Source: Ephemerocybe angulata (Eukaryota > Basidiomycota > Agaricomycetes > Agaricales > Psathyrellaceae). Taken from it: DNA of 64,000 nt. The position numbers and the translations under genes were made by a program. The notes below the pieces were generated by a model, which saw only the letters and a list, made by a program, of their open reading frames with translations, was not told the DNA's origin and did no database searches. Positions 45,301 through 59,035 of the stretch are shown piece after piece. Position 1 is the stretch's first letter; each line of letters starts with the position of its first letter. Where the stretch lies: assembly GCA_013368325.1 (NCBI GenBank), contig JAACJK010000008.1, positions 1 to 64,000 of the forward strand, written 5' to 3'.

Positions 45301-46280
45301 CTATCGTACAACCATCTCCCGTCGGACTCTCTGGGCCATCTCCATCTCGTGCTGGAAGAACGCCCTTGCCTCCCGATCGCACTTTCCCCCATTCTCGCAG
45401 ACTGGCAGTGCGAAGTCGACGACGCGGGGCTCAGGCACGTTCAAGTAGCTCATCGGGTTGTGCGAGATACTCACAGCACCCTTCGGGCACTGCCAACACA
45501 CCCACCTCTGCATCCCCATAATCTCGTCATGGTGCTTCTGTACAAGGTATACCAGGAACGCTTTGCTCTGAATCGCAGATGGGGAGGGAACGCAGAGCTC
45601 TTGGTATGCTTCCTCCTTATAGACGAGCGGGGGGTGCTGCATGCCGTTTGCTCCCTTTATTACAAGCACTTCATACTCTATTGGCTTCATGTCGTTTCCC
45701 GGGCTCTGGTTCTGGTTTTCATTAGCCTGCTTCTCCAGGATGTGCATGCGGAGTTCGGTCTCTGTTGCGTGTGGGGTGCCGTTGAGCCGGCGGTAGCGAT
45801 CCAGATGCAAGAGGGCCTCGTCGTATCGCCCTAGAAAGTAGCAGCTTCGAGCGAGGCGGAAGTACACCTTTTGCATGATGAGTTGTGGTGTTGTTGGTGT
45901 CGGTGGATATTTGGTCAAGATTTCGAGACAATCGTCGACGGCTTTGTGATACTGGTCTATGCTTCCAGGGATTACTTTATGCCTTCAGCTTAGTATGAGA
46001 GTACTTACGGAGTTCGAGGTAGCAAGCAGCTCTGTTTGCGAGTACTGTTCGAATCAACTCGACAGAAATGGTGCCTGGAAGTTGTCCGAAAGCCTCGACA
46101 ATTGTTGTGTATGTCTCTGCAGCCTTGGCGTACTCCTTTTTGCTGAAGAGCTGGTTTCCGGCGGCTTTGATACTCTGAGAAAATATCAGTATGCCGCATG
46201 ACTTTCTGTGGACATCCTGTTACCTCGAAATCTTGGGCAGTGCTCCCCTTGACCGTGTTTTGAGCGCCAATGCCCAACAT
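45301..46280 (-). CDS. TPR-domain protein with C-terminal Cys motif, 292 aa
   Basis: Exons 46280-46224, 46174-46009 and 45956-45301 give 293 codons with stop; introns have GTAACA and GTAAGT donors. The N-terminal half contains TPR helices (KAAGNQLFSKKEYAKAAETYTTIV, then LIRTVLANRAACYLEL, YHKAVDDCLEIL, VYFRLARSCYFLGRYDEALLHLDRY), the form found in Hsp90/Hsp70 co-chaperones. A linker of about 60 residues leads to a conserved-looking tail with CWQC and CENGGKC, possibly a small zinc-binding unit, and a charged C-terminal helix (EMEMAQRVRREM). I infer a protein-interaction role in the cytosol; the client is unknown. Confidence 0.75.
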
Positions 46281-46788
46281 TATCCCTCGTTAACTAGTAT
46301 TCAAGCCTTGTCAATCGTGCAGTAACTACACCTTCAAACAACTTCTTGCCTGTCGATTAAGGTGGTCGCATGGAGTAAAGAACCCAACCGATTCCAATTC
46401 ACGTTCTCCTGTGCCAGGCTGCCAGCTGGTCGCGACACGCGAGACGTAATTGTGTTGTCATAGACTGTCCAAATTAGGGTAGGGCCGCAGGCTAATTATA
46501 GGACGCGTCGCGGACGCGTCGAAGCCCCTGTTTTTTTTACCGAAGTCCACAAGGTACTGTACAAAATGTATCACTACAGATTTCGGAATGCGCGACTCGT
46601 TATAAATATGTAGGTGCCTACATAACATGGATAATGGGCGTTCAAACGTTCATCGCTCCTCTGTTGAAGAGGGGCGGCAAAAAGAAGTAAAAGATAGACG
46701 AAGAAATCGAAGGGCGAAATCATAAGGAGGGGTCATGTATCACGGTCATAAAATCTAAAAACCATGACTGACTGGATAATTTAACCTA
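46281..46788. other. Intergenic
   Basis: 508 bp between two minus-strand genes: promoter of the TPR gene and 3' region of the F-box gene. It contains direct GACGCGTCG repeats (46502-46520) and a run of eight T. No gene seen. Confidence 0.4.
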
Positions 46789-48318
46789 TCACTCTGAGTC
46801 TGAAGCCTCGCTCCCACTCGCGCTTCCAAGGATCCTGATCCCAGTTTTCACCAACCCATCATAATCATGCGAGTCAGGATGCGGCCGTGACGTGCGTGCA
46901 TACTCCAAAGTAACGTCCCGAAGGGGCGGAACCGAGCCAATAATCGCCCTCTCTGCAACGAGTTCCATAAGCACCGCAGGATCCGAGTCTTGGCAATACA
47001 ACTCCTCCAACGCAGGACAGAGGCACCCAATTCTCGAGCTCATCCCCTTGTTGGGCAGCTGCGCCGGATAATCAATGGCATAAGGAGTCAGGGCAAGCAA
47101 GGCCTCGTCGGATACGTCCATGCATGAGAGCCGTATAAGATTCGGGAAGCACTTGAAGAGGGAAGCGAAGACTTCTTGTCTTGAATGGAGGTTGCGGAGC
47201 TCGAGGACTCGCACGGCTTGCAGCGGTATCGGGTTGATAGGTAGCCCGTCAGTGGAGGAGAAGCTTGCACGGGCGGCGGGCTGCGAGGTAAACAGCCATT
47301 CGAGGAGCGGGTCGCTCGGCTGGCCGTCCAAGGGGCTGATGGTTGCCGCGACGTCTTCCAGACAGAGCTCCCGGAGCGACGGCACTTGGAACAGCGACAG
47401 GAGCTGTGTGCCATATTCCACGTCTACGAATCCGAAAGAAAGTTTCGTCAACGAGGGGATAGTGATGGCGGTGACGGAGGACAAGGGGTCGGCGCCAAAC
47501 TGGGGACCCCACCCCAGGATGGTCAGCTCCTCCAGCCCTGAGCAATTATTCAGAATCGATGCGAACTGGGGGAGAGTGGGGAGGACGTCCATGGCGTGAT
47601 ACTTGAACTCGAGGCAAGTAAGGTTACGCAACGACGACTTGGTCCAGTCAATGTGTACACCGGTGAGGCACAATTGTCGTAACTTCGGGATAGGGGAGCC
47701 TCCGAAGAGAGGGATGTGTTCGTTCAAGGCGACGGGTTCGAAGGTCTGTCCCTGAGCGGCGAAGTAGGCATTACATCGGGCAAGGGAAAGTGACTCGAGG
47801 TGGGGGAGGTCGTCGATGGTTTTGGTGAGGCGAAGGAAAGAGTAGATGGGAAGCCATGTGTCAGTGAGAATGTCGAGAGCCTTCCAGCGCTTCGCTTCAG
47901 GAATGAGGCGGTTGAGGATATCTTGCATCCCACTCCATTGGAAACTGTGGTTTTCCTCGTCCCAGTCCCATTCTGGATCTCGACAGTCCACGAGGATAGA
48001 GAGGGGTTGCGAACCTGAACGCTGGATCGCGAAGTCAGCACACATGTGCTGTGCATCGGTTATGGGGTAGGTGTAGGCGATGCGTGTCCACAAGTTGGGG
48101 GTCGTTAGTGCGAGCTCTCGCCATCGTGCGCAGACTTGGGAGATGCAGAAGGAGAATGATGGGTTCTGCTCGGGGTCGAGGAGGATGAGGTGGAAGATAT
48201 GGGAGATGATCTCGTTGGGCATGCAGTCCATTGGTGATCGAAGGTGCTTTACCGAAGAGCGACGGCGGCGGAAGAGGTGGGCGGTGAAGAAATGGCGGAC
48301 CCGACCGATACTCTTCAT
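46789..48318 (-). CDS. F-box protein with LRR-like C-terminus, 509 aa
   Basis: A single uninterrupted exon. An F-box lies at about 30-80 (MPNEIISHIFHLILLDP, then ISQVCARWRELALTTPNLW), which in SCF ubiquitin ligases binds Skp1. The remaining 400 residues show irregular leucine-rich segments (LPHLESLSLARC, IPKLRQLCLTGVHI, LRNLTCLEFKYH, CSGLEELTILGWG, VPSLRELCLEDV, VRVLELRNLHS, FPNLIRLSCMDV, CPALEELYCQD), as in many mushroom F-box proteins, and the tail is acidic. It probably selects substrates for ubiquitination in the nucleus or cytosol; the substrate is unknown. The start is the first ATG; an alternative Met lies at DCMPNE. The family is large and variable, so no orthologue can be named. Confidence 0.85.
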   Translation of the reverse strand: MKSIGRVRHFFTAHLFRRRRSSVKHLRSPMDCMPNEIISHIFHLILLDPEQNPSFSFCISQVCARWRELALTTPNLWTRIAYTYPITDAQHMCADFAIQRSGSQPLSILVDCRDPEWDWDEENHSFQWSGMQDILNRLIPEAKRWKALDILTDTWLPIYSFLRLTKTIDDLPHLESLSLARCNAYFAAQGQTFEPVALNEHIPLFGGSPIPKLRQLCLTGVHIDWTKSSLRNLTCLEFKYHAMDVLPTLPQFASILNNCSGLEELTILGWGPQFGADPLSSVTAITIPSLTKLSFGFVDVEYGTQLLSLFQVPSLRELCLEDVAATISPLDGQPSDPLLEWLFTSQPAARASFSSTDGLPINPIPLQAVRVLELRNLHSRQEVFASLFKCFPNLIRLSCMDVSDEALLALTPYAIDYPAQLPNKGMSSRIGCLCPALEELYCQDSDPAVLMELVAERAIIGSVPPLRDVTLEYARTSRPHPDSHDYDGLVKTGIRILGSASGSEASDSE

Positions 48319-51300
48319 CTTTAAGGCCGCAGTTTCGGAGGAATAATTTGAAAACGAGGGCTTCGGCAGGGATAAAGTTTTATATCAGGGCGCGAGGTGT
48401 CACCACCCTCCTCTAGCGAGAGAAAGAGTGCAAGGCGCTATGACATCAAGGCAAAGGCAGATGGGCCTGAATTTGCAAGAGGCGCGACCTGAAAGATGCT
48501 GCGTGTGGCAGCATCTTAGATCAATGTCTCAGGATCAAGGAGAATCAGGGTAACAAAGAGACTCGGATGAAGCGCTGGCATCTTGTGCGGATGGAACGAA
48601 AGAGGGGCTCTGGTATTCGCGTCTGAATCATCAGCGTCCTTCTTCCGAAAAAGTCGTAGTTTCGTAGTTTCGCTGTGTATGTGCTCACCTCTCCTCCAAA
48701 TAGCCGTGATTTACGACGTGTTGTAGGCGCCAGTGGGGTTCAAGTTGGGTTCAAGATCCAGATCTAATGCCAAAGCAGTGCATGAACGTCGACGAACGCC
48801 CATTGCTCGGAAAAGGAAGCTGACTGGACTGTCAGGGGCGCTTCTTTGTTCCGGGATAGGCAGGCCGAACTTTTTTTTTGAATTCCGATACTTCGATAGC
48901 CGAAGGCACGAGGAGGAGAATACAACAAGCGTCCACAGCGACTGGTGATAGTGCGAGAAACTCGACATGAGAGTGGTTGGGGACCGCTGGAGATTACCGT
49001 ATTACGGTTGCAGTTAGGCAGAGGTTGCCACACCGACATAAATCTACACACATACCTATCGGAGTCCCGTTTGAGGAAGTTCATAGCGTGCATGGATATT
49101 AACCGCATATCCACCTTGAACGGGCAGGAATTTTAGGATTATTTCTGGGGAGGCGAGACCTAAGTACTAAGTGACCTCCCCGGTAACTCCAAGTAGAGGG
49201 CAAGGCGATTTGTTGTCTTGAAGATCCTGGCAGCTTTGGTGCACCGCTGAGGCCCGGCACTTGTGCGCTGGGCCAATCTGTTCCCTGTAAACAAGTCAGA
49301 AAAGGACGGAAAAGGCCTCTATATCATCTTCAAAAAAAGATTAATTTGTCGGACACCCGACACATTCGCCGCACTGACTGGGACTGACACCGGGAAGCTC
49401 AGCGGGGAGCTAAATGTTTGAATGAGCAAACTCCGGGGCAGCCTTGCAGCTTGAAGACCGGTCGATATCTCCTTAGAAGGAGTGGACCCTCGGGAGACCC
49501 GGCAAGGCTTGTGTGCGTAACGAGACTCTGCAAACTCGTCCACATTCCCACCACTGGCATGCATATCCCCCCCAAAACGTTTCCGCCGACAGGTACCTCG
49601 GGACCCCGTATCCCTCGAGTGATAGCCCGGTTTGATAGGGACTGCAGCGGGGTGGAGCCTTTGGCAGAGTGAAAGACTCAGTGGAGGTCCGTCATGGATG
49701 GTGGCAAACTCTGAAAAGTTGCGACGCCGCCGACAGCCTTGCACATTGCGCTCGGCCTCAATCCCATTTTGGGAGATGGCTAGGGCGGCACTTGCTCGGC
49801 GAGGAAATATTTGATAGACCTCCCAAAATTAGTCTAAATTGGGAGGATAGCCGGAGTCCAAGCCACCTTGGATCTCAGCAAGTCGCAACTCAGCCTTAAG
49901 ATAGCTATCAGCAACTTGGGGTCGGAGGGGGACGTGCAGCAGAAGACATACCGTATCTACTTCGCTTCTGGTGGCATGATCGATGGTCTCTGCGACAGGT
50001 ACCCGTTATGCGTAGCAACGAGGCGAATGTCCGTCCCTAGGCGGAAAATACAAGAATACTCAAACTAAGGTATGGGCAGTGAATGCGGGTATAGTACAAT
50101 GCGGATGATAACCAACAACATAAATCATGATGAATTTCGAAACTTTCCAATTGTTTGAGGACGGGGTGGAGGGGAGTTGGGAGGGATATTTCGTTGCAGT
50201 CATTCGGCGGTTGGCGAACGCCTTGGACATGTTTCTGCTGCTCAAGCGCCGACACATCCTGAGAGGGATATCACAGCTATCAATCACCGCACCTGAGATA
50301 TTTTGGAAGACATACCAGAGCAGCAACAGACAACAGAACCAACAATACATCCAATGACTGCCCGGGCCAAAGTGATGCAGCAACAGTCAGACGAGCCGCC
50401 ACTCCCTGACCTCTTGTCCTCATCCCCTAAGTGCAGATGTCTGCGAATTCAGTAGGGTAAGCCCAAAAGATCTGAAACATAGGCCAATTAATGACACGCA
50501 CGACACCATTTGCGGGGGCTCCTTCTTTTCGTACGTTGGCCATTTGAAAGCGGGTCTTCGAGGAGATGTCGGGGAGACGGCATAGCCTGCCATGAAGCCC
50601 CCGACGTAGATTTGGGGAGGCGCCTATCTAGAGTTTCAGTCCTTGTATTCTCAACACGGCGGAATACGCTACCTGCGGTCCGAAAGCGTCAAGTTCTTCA
50701 TCGTATCCTTCGACTGGCGAAGCATCAGTGTTTGATTCCCGGATCACACGACCAGAGGCAACTTACCTTCGATTGGCGCCCGACCGCTCGCACCTATCTT
50801 GGGCTTATGTGACTGTGGAGCCGCTGCCATCTCGACGTGTCCTGGAGGACGGAAACGAAGGGAAAGGAAAGAGAGGCATTGCGGTAATGCTTTAACACCA
50901 CTGCAGCGCCCATTTGTTACGACCTCTCTGACACCACGCCATATGGTTGGGAGGATTTAGAAAGGCCTTGGCTTAGTGCCTCCTTGTCGAGGGATCCAAT
51001 GGCGGGATATCATTAGCGTTTTAATCAAAACTCGAGGCAAAGGATATGTGTTGTCATGACCAGTATGGGTGGATAGGCGCACAATCCGCGCAGCTAACGT
51101 TCCTAGGTTAGGAACGGGATTGAAATAGTCAACGCTAGGTATATTGCTGTCTAAAGAAAGAAGTGATGTGAATAATGTACAATGGGTAGATAGCGGTGTC
51201 CGAAAGGTCAAGTGTTCTTCACAGAAGTCACTGCGGGTATGTAGGAGGAATGGGACAATAAAGCAAACAATCTAGATAAGGCAAAGGCTGGAATGACGAT

Positions 51301-51347
51301 ATCTCAACATACAGCACACAGAGCTGGGCTGAATACGCACCGAATAT
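48319..51347. other. Gene-poor region, no supported gene
   Basis: About 3 kb with only short, overlapping open frames that lack motifs and splice support. A CCTCCCAA/TTGGGAGG inverted repeat (about 49820-49847) and a run of nine T (48871-48879) are the only local structures noticed. It could hold decayed transposon sequence or non-coding RNA genes that I cannot recognise. Confidence 0.4.
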
Positions 51348-52049
51348 TTACAGAGACTCGTCTGAGTCGTCCGCCGCTGCTGGTGGTTTCAACTTGGAAT
51401 CCCTGGGGCAGAACTTGGCAACGAAGTCGAATTGCGGGCCAGTCTCAGGACTGTGGGGATAGCGCTTGCACTTCTCCACGCTTCGCCACTCATTCGCGAT
51501 AATGCGAAGGGCTTCTTCGCCGTCCTTGGCCGCTCCACATTCGGTCAGCCAGCACCCAACGACCAGCCCCGTTCTCCCAATACCACCACGGCAATGAATG
51601 GCGCTGACTCTCCCACGTCTCTCGTTATCTCGCAACGTTTCAAACACGAGGTCGAGAAGATCCGTTGTCTTGGGGAGGCACCGGTCGCGGATAGGAAAGC
51701 GATGGTACTCGATGGCGGTGGGGTCGATTCCAAGGAGGGTTGCGCGCTTGCATAGAATGCTCTCGTAGGGCAGCAGTTCGCCGTCCTCTGTAAGGTCAAT
51801 GAAGGTCCGCACCCCGACCCGGAGGAGATCGTCGAGCTTCGGTTTGTTCGGATTCGCAGGAGACCAGGGATACTCGCAAGCCACGAGACGGGGTGTGGCC
51901 CAGTAGGAGTTCGGTAGTGGCCGTGGGCAGCCTGCGCGCCATGGGTTCGACCTATCAAGGGGTGCGAGCGACTTGTACTTGCGCTGCAGCCACTGGAGGT
52001 CGGTGGATGAGGATGAACTGGAACTAGACCCGCGGCGCTGGCCAGACAT
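51348..52049 (-). CDS. Dual-specificity protein phosphatase, 233 aa
   Basis: A single exon. The PTP signature HCRGGIGRTG (Cys at about residue 149) gives the catalytic Cys and Arg of the C-x5-R loop. The upstream IRDRCLPKTTD segment supplies the general-acid Asp, as in DSP-type enzymes, and TFIDLTEDGELLPYE resembles the entry strand of fungal MAPK-phosphatase and PTP-like proteins. The N-terminus has a Ser run (SSSSSSSS) and the C-terminus is acidic, both probably disordered. It dephosphorylates phospho-Tyr/Ser/Thr proteins, or possibly other phosphates, since the basic pocket residues are not diagnostic. No targeting signal. Confidence 0.85.
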   Translation of the reverse strand: MSGQRRGSSSSSSSSTDLQWLQRKYKSLAPLDRSNPWRAGCPRPLPNSYWATPRLVACEYPWSPANPNKPKLDDLLRVGVRTFIDLTEDGELLPYESILCKRATLLGIDPTAIEYHRFPIRDRCLPKTTDLLDLVFETLRDNERRGRVSAIHCRGGIGRTGLVVGCWLTECGAAKDGEEALRIIANEWRSVEKCKRYPHSPETGPQFDFVAKFCPRDSKLKPPAAADDSDESL

Positions 52050-55359
<3,310 letters not shown>

Positions 55360-55392
55360 GTATAATGAAGTGAAGATACAACTTCATACAAG

Positions 55393-56540
55393 CTATTCCG
55401 AATTGATTTTGTCGAGGACGAAGTAGACCAAGGGAGCGGCTTGCGAGCCATGCATCAACGTCGATTCAGCGAAGGAGCTTCTTGGTCCGTAAGACGCGCA
55501 AGATCGATTGAGCAAACGTTGGAGGCGTAGGGGCGTGGTATTTTGTCGAAAAAGGACGTGCATGTAGTTTGTTCCCACTGGCCGAGACAGGTGCACAGGA
55601 ACCGGGGGACGTAATGCCGCGAATTGTGGGAGGGAGCAATGCCTTGGGTTTGCTTGGGAGAAATTACTAGAGATCCTTACAGCAAATAGGAAGACTCACG
55701 AGGGTGGGGCCAGCCGAGTCGCCTTGATGCGTTCACGCTCCGCCCTCACCTCCGGGGGCGTGAGCCTCGTCGAGCCAGTACGCATGAAAGTCTCCAAAAA
55801 CGGTAAATTCTCTGCCTTGACGCCTTCCAGAAGGGCTTTTGCTGCTGGGAGTAACTCATCTGTGGCAGGGTCGGTACACCCGTCATAGTCGCGCACGTTG
55901 TACAGCACAAGATAGCTGAGGAAACAAGAGAGGTACGACATCTTGAAATAGAGATGGCTGACGCCATCGACTGGTTCGAACATGGAGTCGATGATGGCGT
56001 CAAGGAAAGCTGGCATCGTTGGAAACAGGATTCGCGAGTTGCTCGGGTCGAACGGTGGAATGAGGCCTCTGGACCGCGTCGGGTCGTTCACGTCGAAGTG
56101 GAAATGGGACTGAGGCACAATTAGGATCTCCTCGGGCGTGTGCAGCAGTTCCTTCTCCTCCGACGCATCCCATTGCAGTTGAACCGCACGAGGGAGCGCA
56201 CAGACGCCGTTCTTGTCGAGTAGCCGGTAGTCCCGCCCCTGGGTAACATGATACGATGGGATCTCCTTCTGGAGATGCTGGACAGCTTCCTGCACAAGCT
56301 CGTCCGGAACAAGAACAGTGAATTGGAACTCATAGGTTGGGACGAAGTGAACGAAAGCCAGGGCATCCTCGGCGAAAACGACAAACGGAATTCCGCTTGA
56401 GCCGAGCGCCCGTGCTGGGCTTCAATGGTTGAGAATGACAAGGTAAATATGGTGCTCATGATAAACTCAAGATAGACTTACAGAAGTCGACCCTGTATCT
56501 CGTCGGCAGGTACTGGGGGTTTGGTGTAGAAATGAAGCAT
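55393..56540 (-). CDS. Hypothetical protein, 342 aa, inverted-duplicate copy 1
   Basis: Exons 56540-56482, 56419-55700 and 55642-55393 (343 codons with stop); introns have GTAAGT and GTGAGT donors. The protein starts MLHFYTKPPVPADEIQGRLL. It has GIPFVVFAEDALAFVHFVPTYEF, a pattern I associate with an Agaricomycete family having a nucleotidyltransferase-like N-terminal fold, then LPRAVQLQWDASEEKELLHTPEE, FHFDVNDPTRS, a hydrophobic YFKMSYLSCFLSYLVLYNVRDYDG helix and a C-terminal HLSRPVGTNYMHVLFRQN segment. The copy at 62211-63395 matches it almost base for base from PADEI to SSFA, but has another N-terminus and C-terminus. The function is unknown, and I cannot tell which copy is ancestral. Confidence 0.7.
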
Positions 56541-57977
56541 GGTGGACCGTGGTGGGTTTGGACGAGCGGAAGTCCGAGATATGACTCTGAGGTGGCGCAA
56601 ATTTGGCCCAAATACCTCCAAATACCCCACGCTCAACCTGCGCAAGGTGCACGGACCACTCCCTCATAGTAGTAGTATATTAACCGGAGCTGGTCCAATT
56701 CCTGAACGCCGGGGTATGGGTCTCTAATCGTAGAACATGCAAAACTACGACGCATCCCATCTCCACACCTACAATGCCCACCTAAACTGTCGCACGTTTT
56801 TCAGGCCGAAAGATGAGCATTCTCAGATAGGAGGAGTCTTGGAATCAATTCCCTGAGTCAGGGTACCGATATCTAGCTGTCGCACACATAATTCGGGTTG
56901 GAAAGGGTGCAGAGTCCTCAGCCTCAGGCCATAGAGGCGATATCAGCCTCCTATCGTCCCCTATTAGAAACGGCATGCATAGTGCAAAGATATTTTAAAA
57001 GATTCAAGGTATTATCCTGACTTGAAATCGTGAGCACAGCCGCTGCAGCGACGAAGTCCCTCGCGTTATTCTGGGAGAAAGAAGCTGCGTAGTGCCTGCC
57101 TATGTTAACCCCCATCTCAAGTTGATTTGAGATGTACGGTAAAGTTGGGTACGCATGGCAGTACGGGCTTACAACCAGAAGAAGGAACCGTCGCTCTCAC
57201 AATAACCAATGTCAGGATTGTGCATGTTTTTTATGATATGGATGGAAGACGAATGCGAGCGTCTGCCAGAGGACGTAGTAGCTTCCCCGAGAACGTAATA
57301 GTAGTATGAGCGAAGCTGCGAAGCAACGAACTGACGTGCCAGGGTTTAAGAAGGCAGCACGGTGACCCGAGGGCTAGAAAGGAGCGGGTGGGCTGACGCC
57401 GCATACGAGAGTGGGTTGTACCCAGGATCTCACAAGATACCGGCGAAAAGGCGAGTTTCTACGCCCAGGGATGATTTTGGTGGGATAAGAAAAAATGATG
57501 ACGGTGGTTCCGATCTGTGACGTGTGACGCGTTGACGCCCCGTCCTTGTAATACCAATCCCTGTCGCTGGTGCAACGAAGAGGGGCGCTGATCCCACCAT
57601 CTTGTTGATGCGGCGATTACTCGTTGTCTCGTCTGTCGGCCTCCTCCGAGGCTGACCCCTTGTCAGGACTAGATGACAGAGCACTCAGTATGAACTCGGA
57701 AGAACAGACTCTGTTGAATATACCTAGATGACAGAGCACTAAGAGTACATACAATGAGTGAACATCTAGGAATGAAAAGAAAGACCATACCTCAGTATGA
57801 ACTCGGAAGAACAGACTGAGGGATAAGGAACGAATGATACGAGTATATATATGAGAGCAGTCGAAGAATGATCGAAGTCTATCGAAGGATCATCGTCAAA
57901 AGGAAGCGTTGAGCTGGAACAAGATATAGGGATACCATATATATCAACACCCTTAGTATATATACGAGGACCCTGTA
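56541..57977. other. Intergenic with a short tandem duplication
   Basis: About 1.4 kb with no supported gene. Near its right end CAGTATGAACTCGGAAGAAC occurs twice (about 57686 and 57793) and CTAGATGACAGAGCACT twice (about 57668 and 57724), a local duplication just upstream of the 57978 gene. A TATATATAC stretch precedes that ATG. Confidence 0.45.
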
Positions 57978-58713
57978 ATGTCGATGACAACAATAATGCC
58001 TACCCTCCACGCCCTTGTCAAGACGGGTCTTATCCGACCCAACCTCCGCATTGCTGCTATTGAACTGAATGCTTGGGCTTTGCAAATGCAACAAAAAAAC
58101 CCGGAGTTCTCCTACTTCGCCGTCGGCGGTCTCGGCGCTGCCCTTTGCGGCCAACGACGAGTGACTCGGGTACGTAACCACTATTTCATTTACCCCTCGC
58201 ACTCACATCCTTTTCCAGGACATCGACCTCCGCCTCTCTCACCTCGGCAAAACAGAGAAGCTCTCCATGCGAAATCAACCAGATTGGGACATCTGGTCGA
58301 ACCCCAAGACACCCAACAAAATCAAAGCTATCATACGAATCGACGAGGATCCCGACAGGGTTAAGGTTGATGCCGTACTGGTCCAGCCCACCGACCTTGC
58401 GATTTATCGGAAGCATAACCTGATCAACACCATTGATGGGATTTCTGTCGCGAACCCAGCACTGCTCGCAATAACCAAGCTGGAGACTCTCGCTGTGCGC
58501 GGGAACACAGTTAAGCTTCCAAATGACTATTTGGATCTGATTTGGTGCTTGGAGGAATTGAAGGAACAGGGTTTGGAGATTCCGGAGGAGGCCTTGGAAG
58601 CAGGGTTCCCGGCGGGTTGGGAAAAGATGTACGCAAGGTTGGGGAAGGCGGTTGAGCCAGCCCAGGTTGATATCCTCATGAACCTCTTGTTGGAGCTAGG
58701 CATTAAGCCCTGA
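57978..58713 (+). CDS. Nucleotidyltransferase-fold protein, 228 aa
   Basis: Exons 57978-58169 and 58219-58713, joined in phase 0 (intron GTACGT...TCCAG). The join creates GGLGAALCGQRRVTR-DIDLRL, the GG(S/L)...D-x-D signature of the nucleotidyltransferase/AbiEii-like fold, followed by IIRIDEDPDRVKVDAVLVQP, whose Asp could be the third carboxylate. The C-terminal half is helical (NPALLAITKLETLAVRGNTVKLPNDYLDLIWCLEEL), as in proteins that move a nucleotide or a helical cap. It is related in general form to toxin-antitoxin nucleotidyltransferases, but a metabolic or regulatory role is equally possible. No targeting signal. Neighbours do not suggest a pathway. Confidence 0.75.
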
Positions 58714-58770
58714 CATTCCCAACTTTGTAATTTATGTACTAGCTAAGAGCTTCAAACTAGCTTTGTATTT

Positions 58771-58915
58771 TGGTCGACTTCTGTAAGTCTATCATGATCA
58801 CCATACTATTTCCATTGTCATTTTTAACCAGTGAAGACCAGCACAGGTGCTTGGCTCAAGCGGAATTGCATTTTTCGTTTTCGCCAAGGACGCCCTGGCT
58901 TTCGTCCACTCCCCA
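58771..58915 (+). pseudogene. Relic of the 55393/62211 gene family
   Basis: GTCGACTTCTGTAAGTCTAT, the same intron up to AGTGAAG and then TGGCTCAAGCGGAATTGCATTT...CGCCCTGGCTTTCGTCCACT repeat the end of exon 1, intron 1 and the start of exon 2 of the two intact copies, in plus orientation. Similarity stops at about 58915, leaving about 30 codons (LGSSGIAFFVFAKDALAFVH). Confidence 0.65.
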
Positions 58916-59035
58916 GCCCAGCCAGACGTGTTTTCCGGATGTTCAAACATCAAGTTTCCGTTCTTTCCACTGCTCCAGATGCACCCAGGCGCTTACCCAG
59001 TCGACCCTTCACGTGTATTCAACTCTAGATGACCA

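Noticed and set aside
49815..49850. Short CCTCCCAA...TTGGGAGG hairpin
   Set aside because: Too short and isolated to call an element or terminator in a eukaryotic intergenic region.
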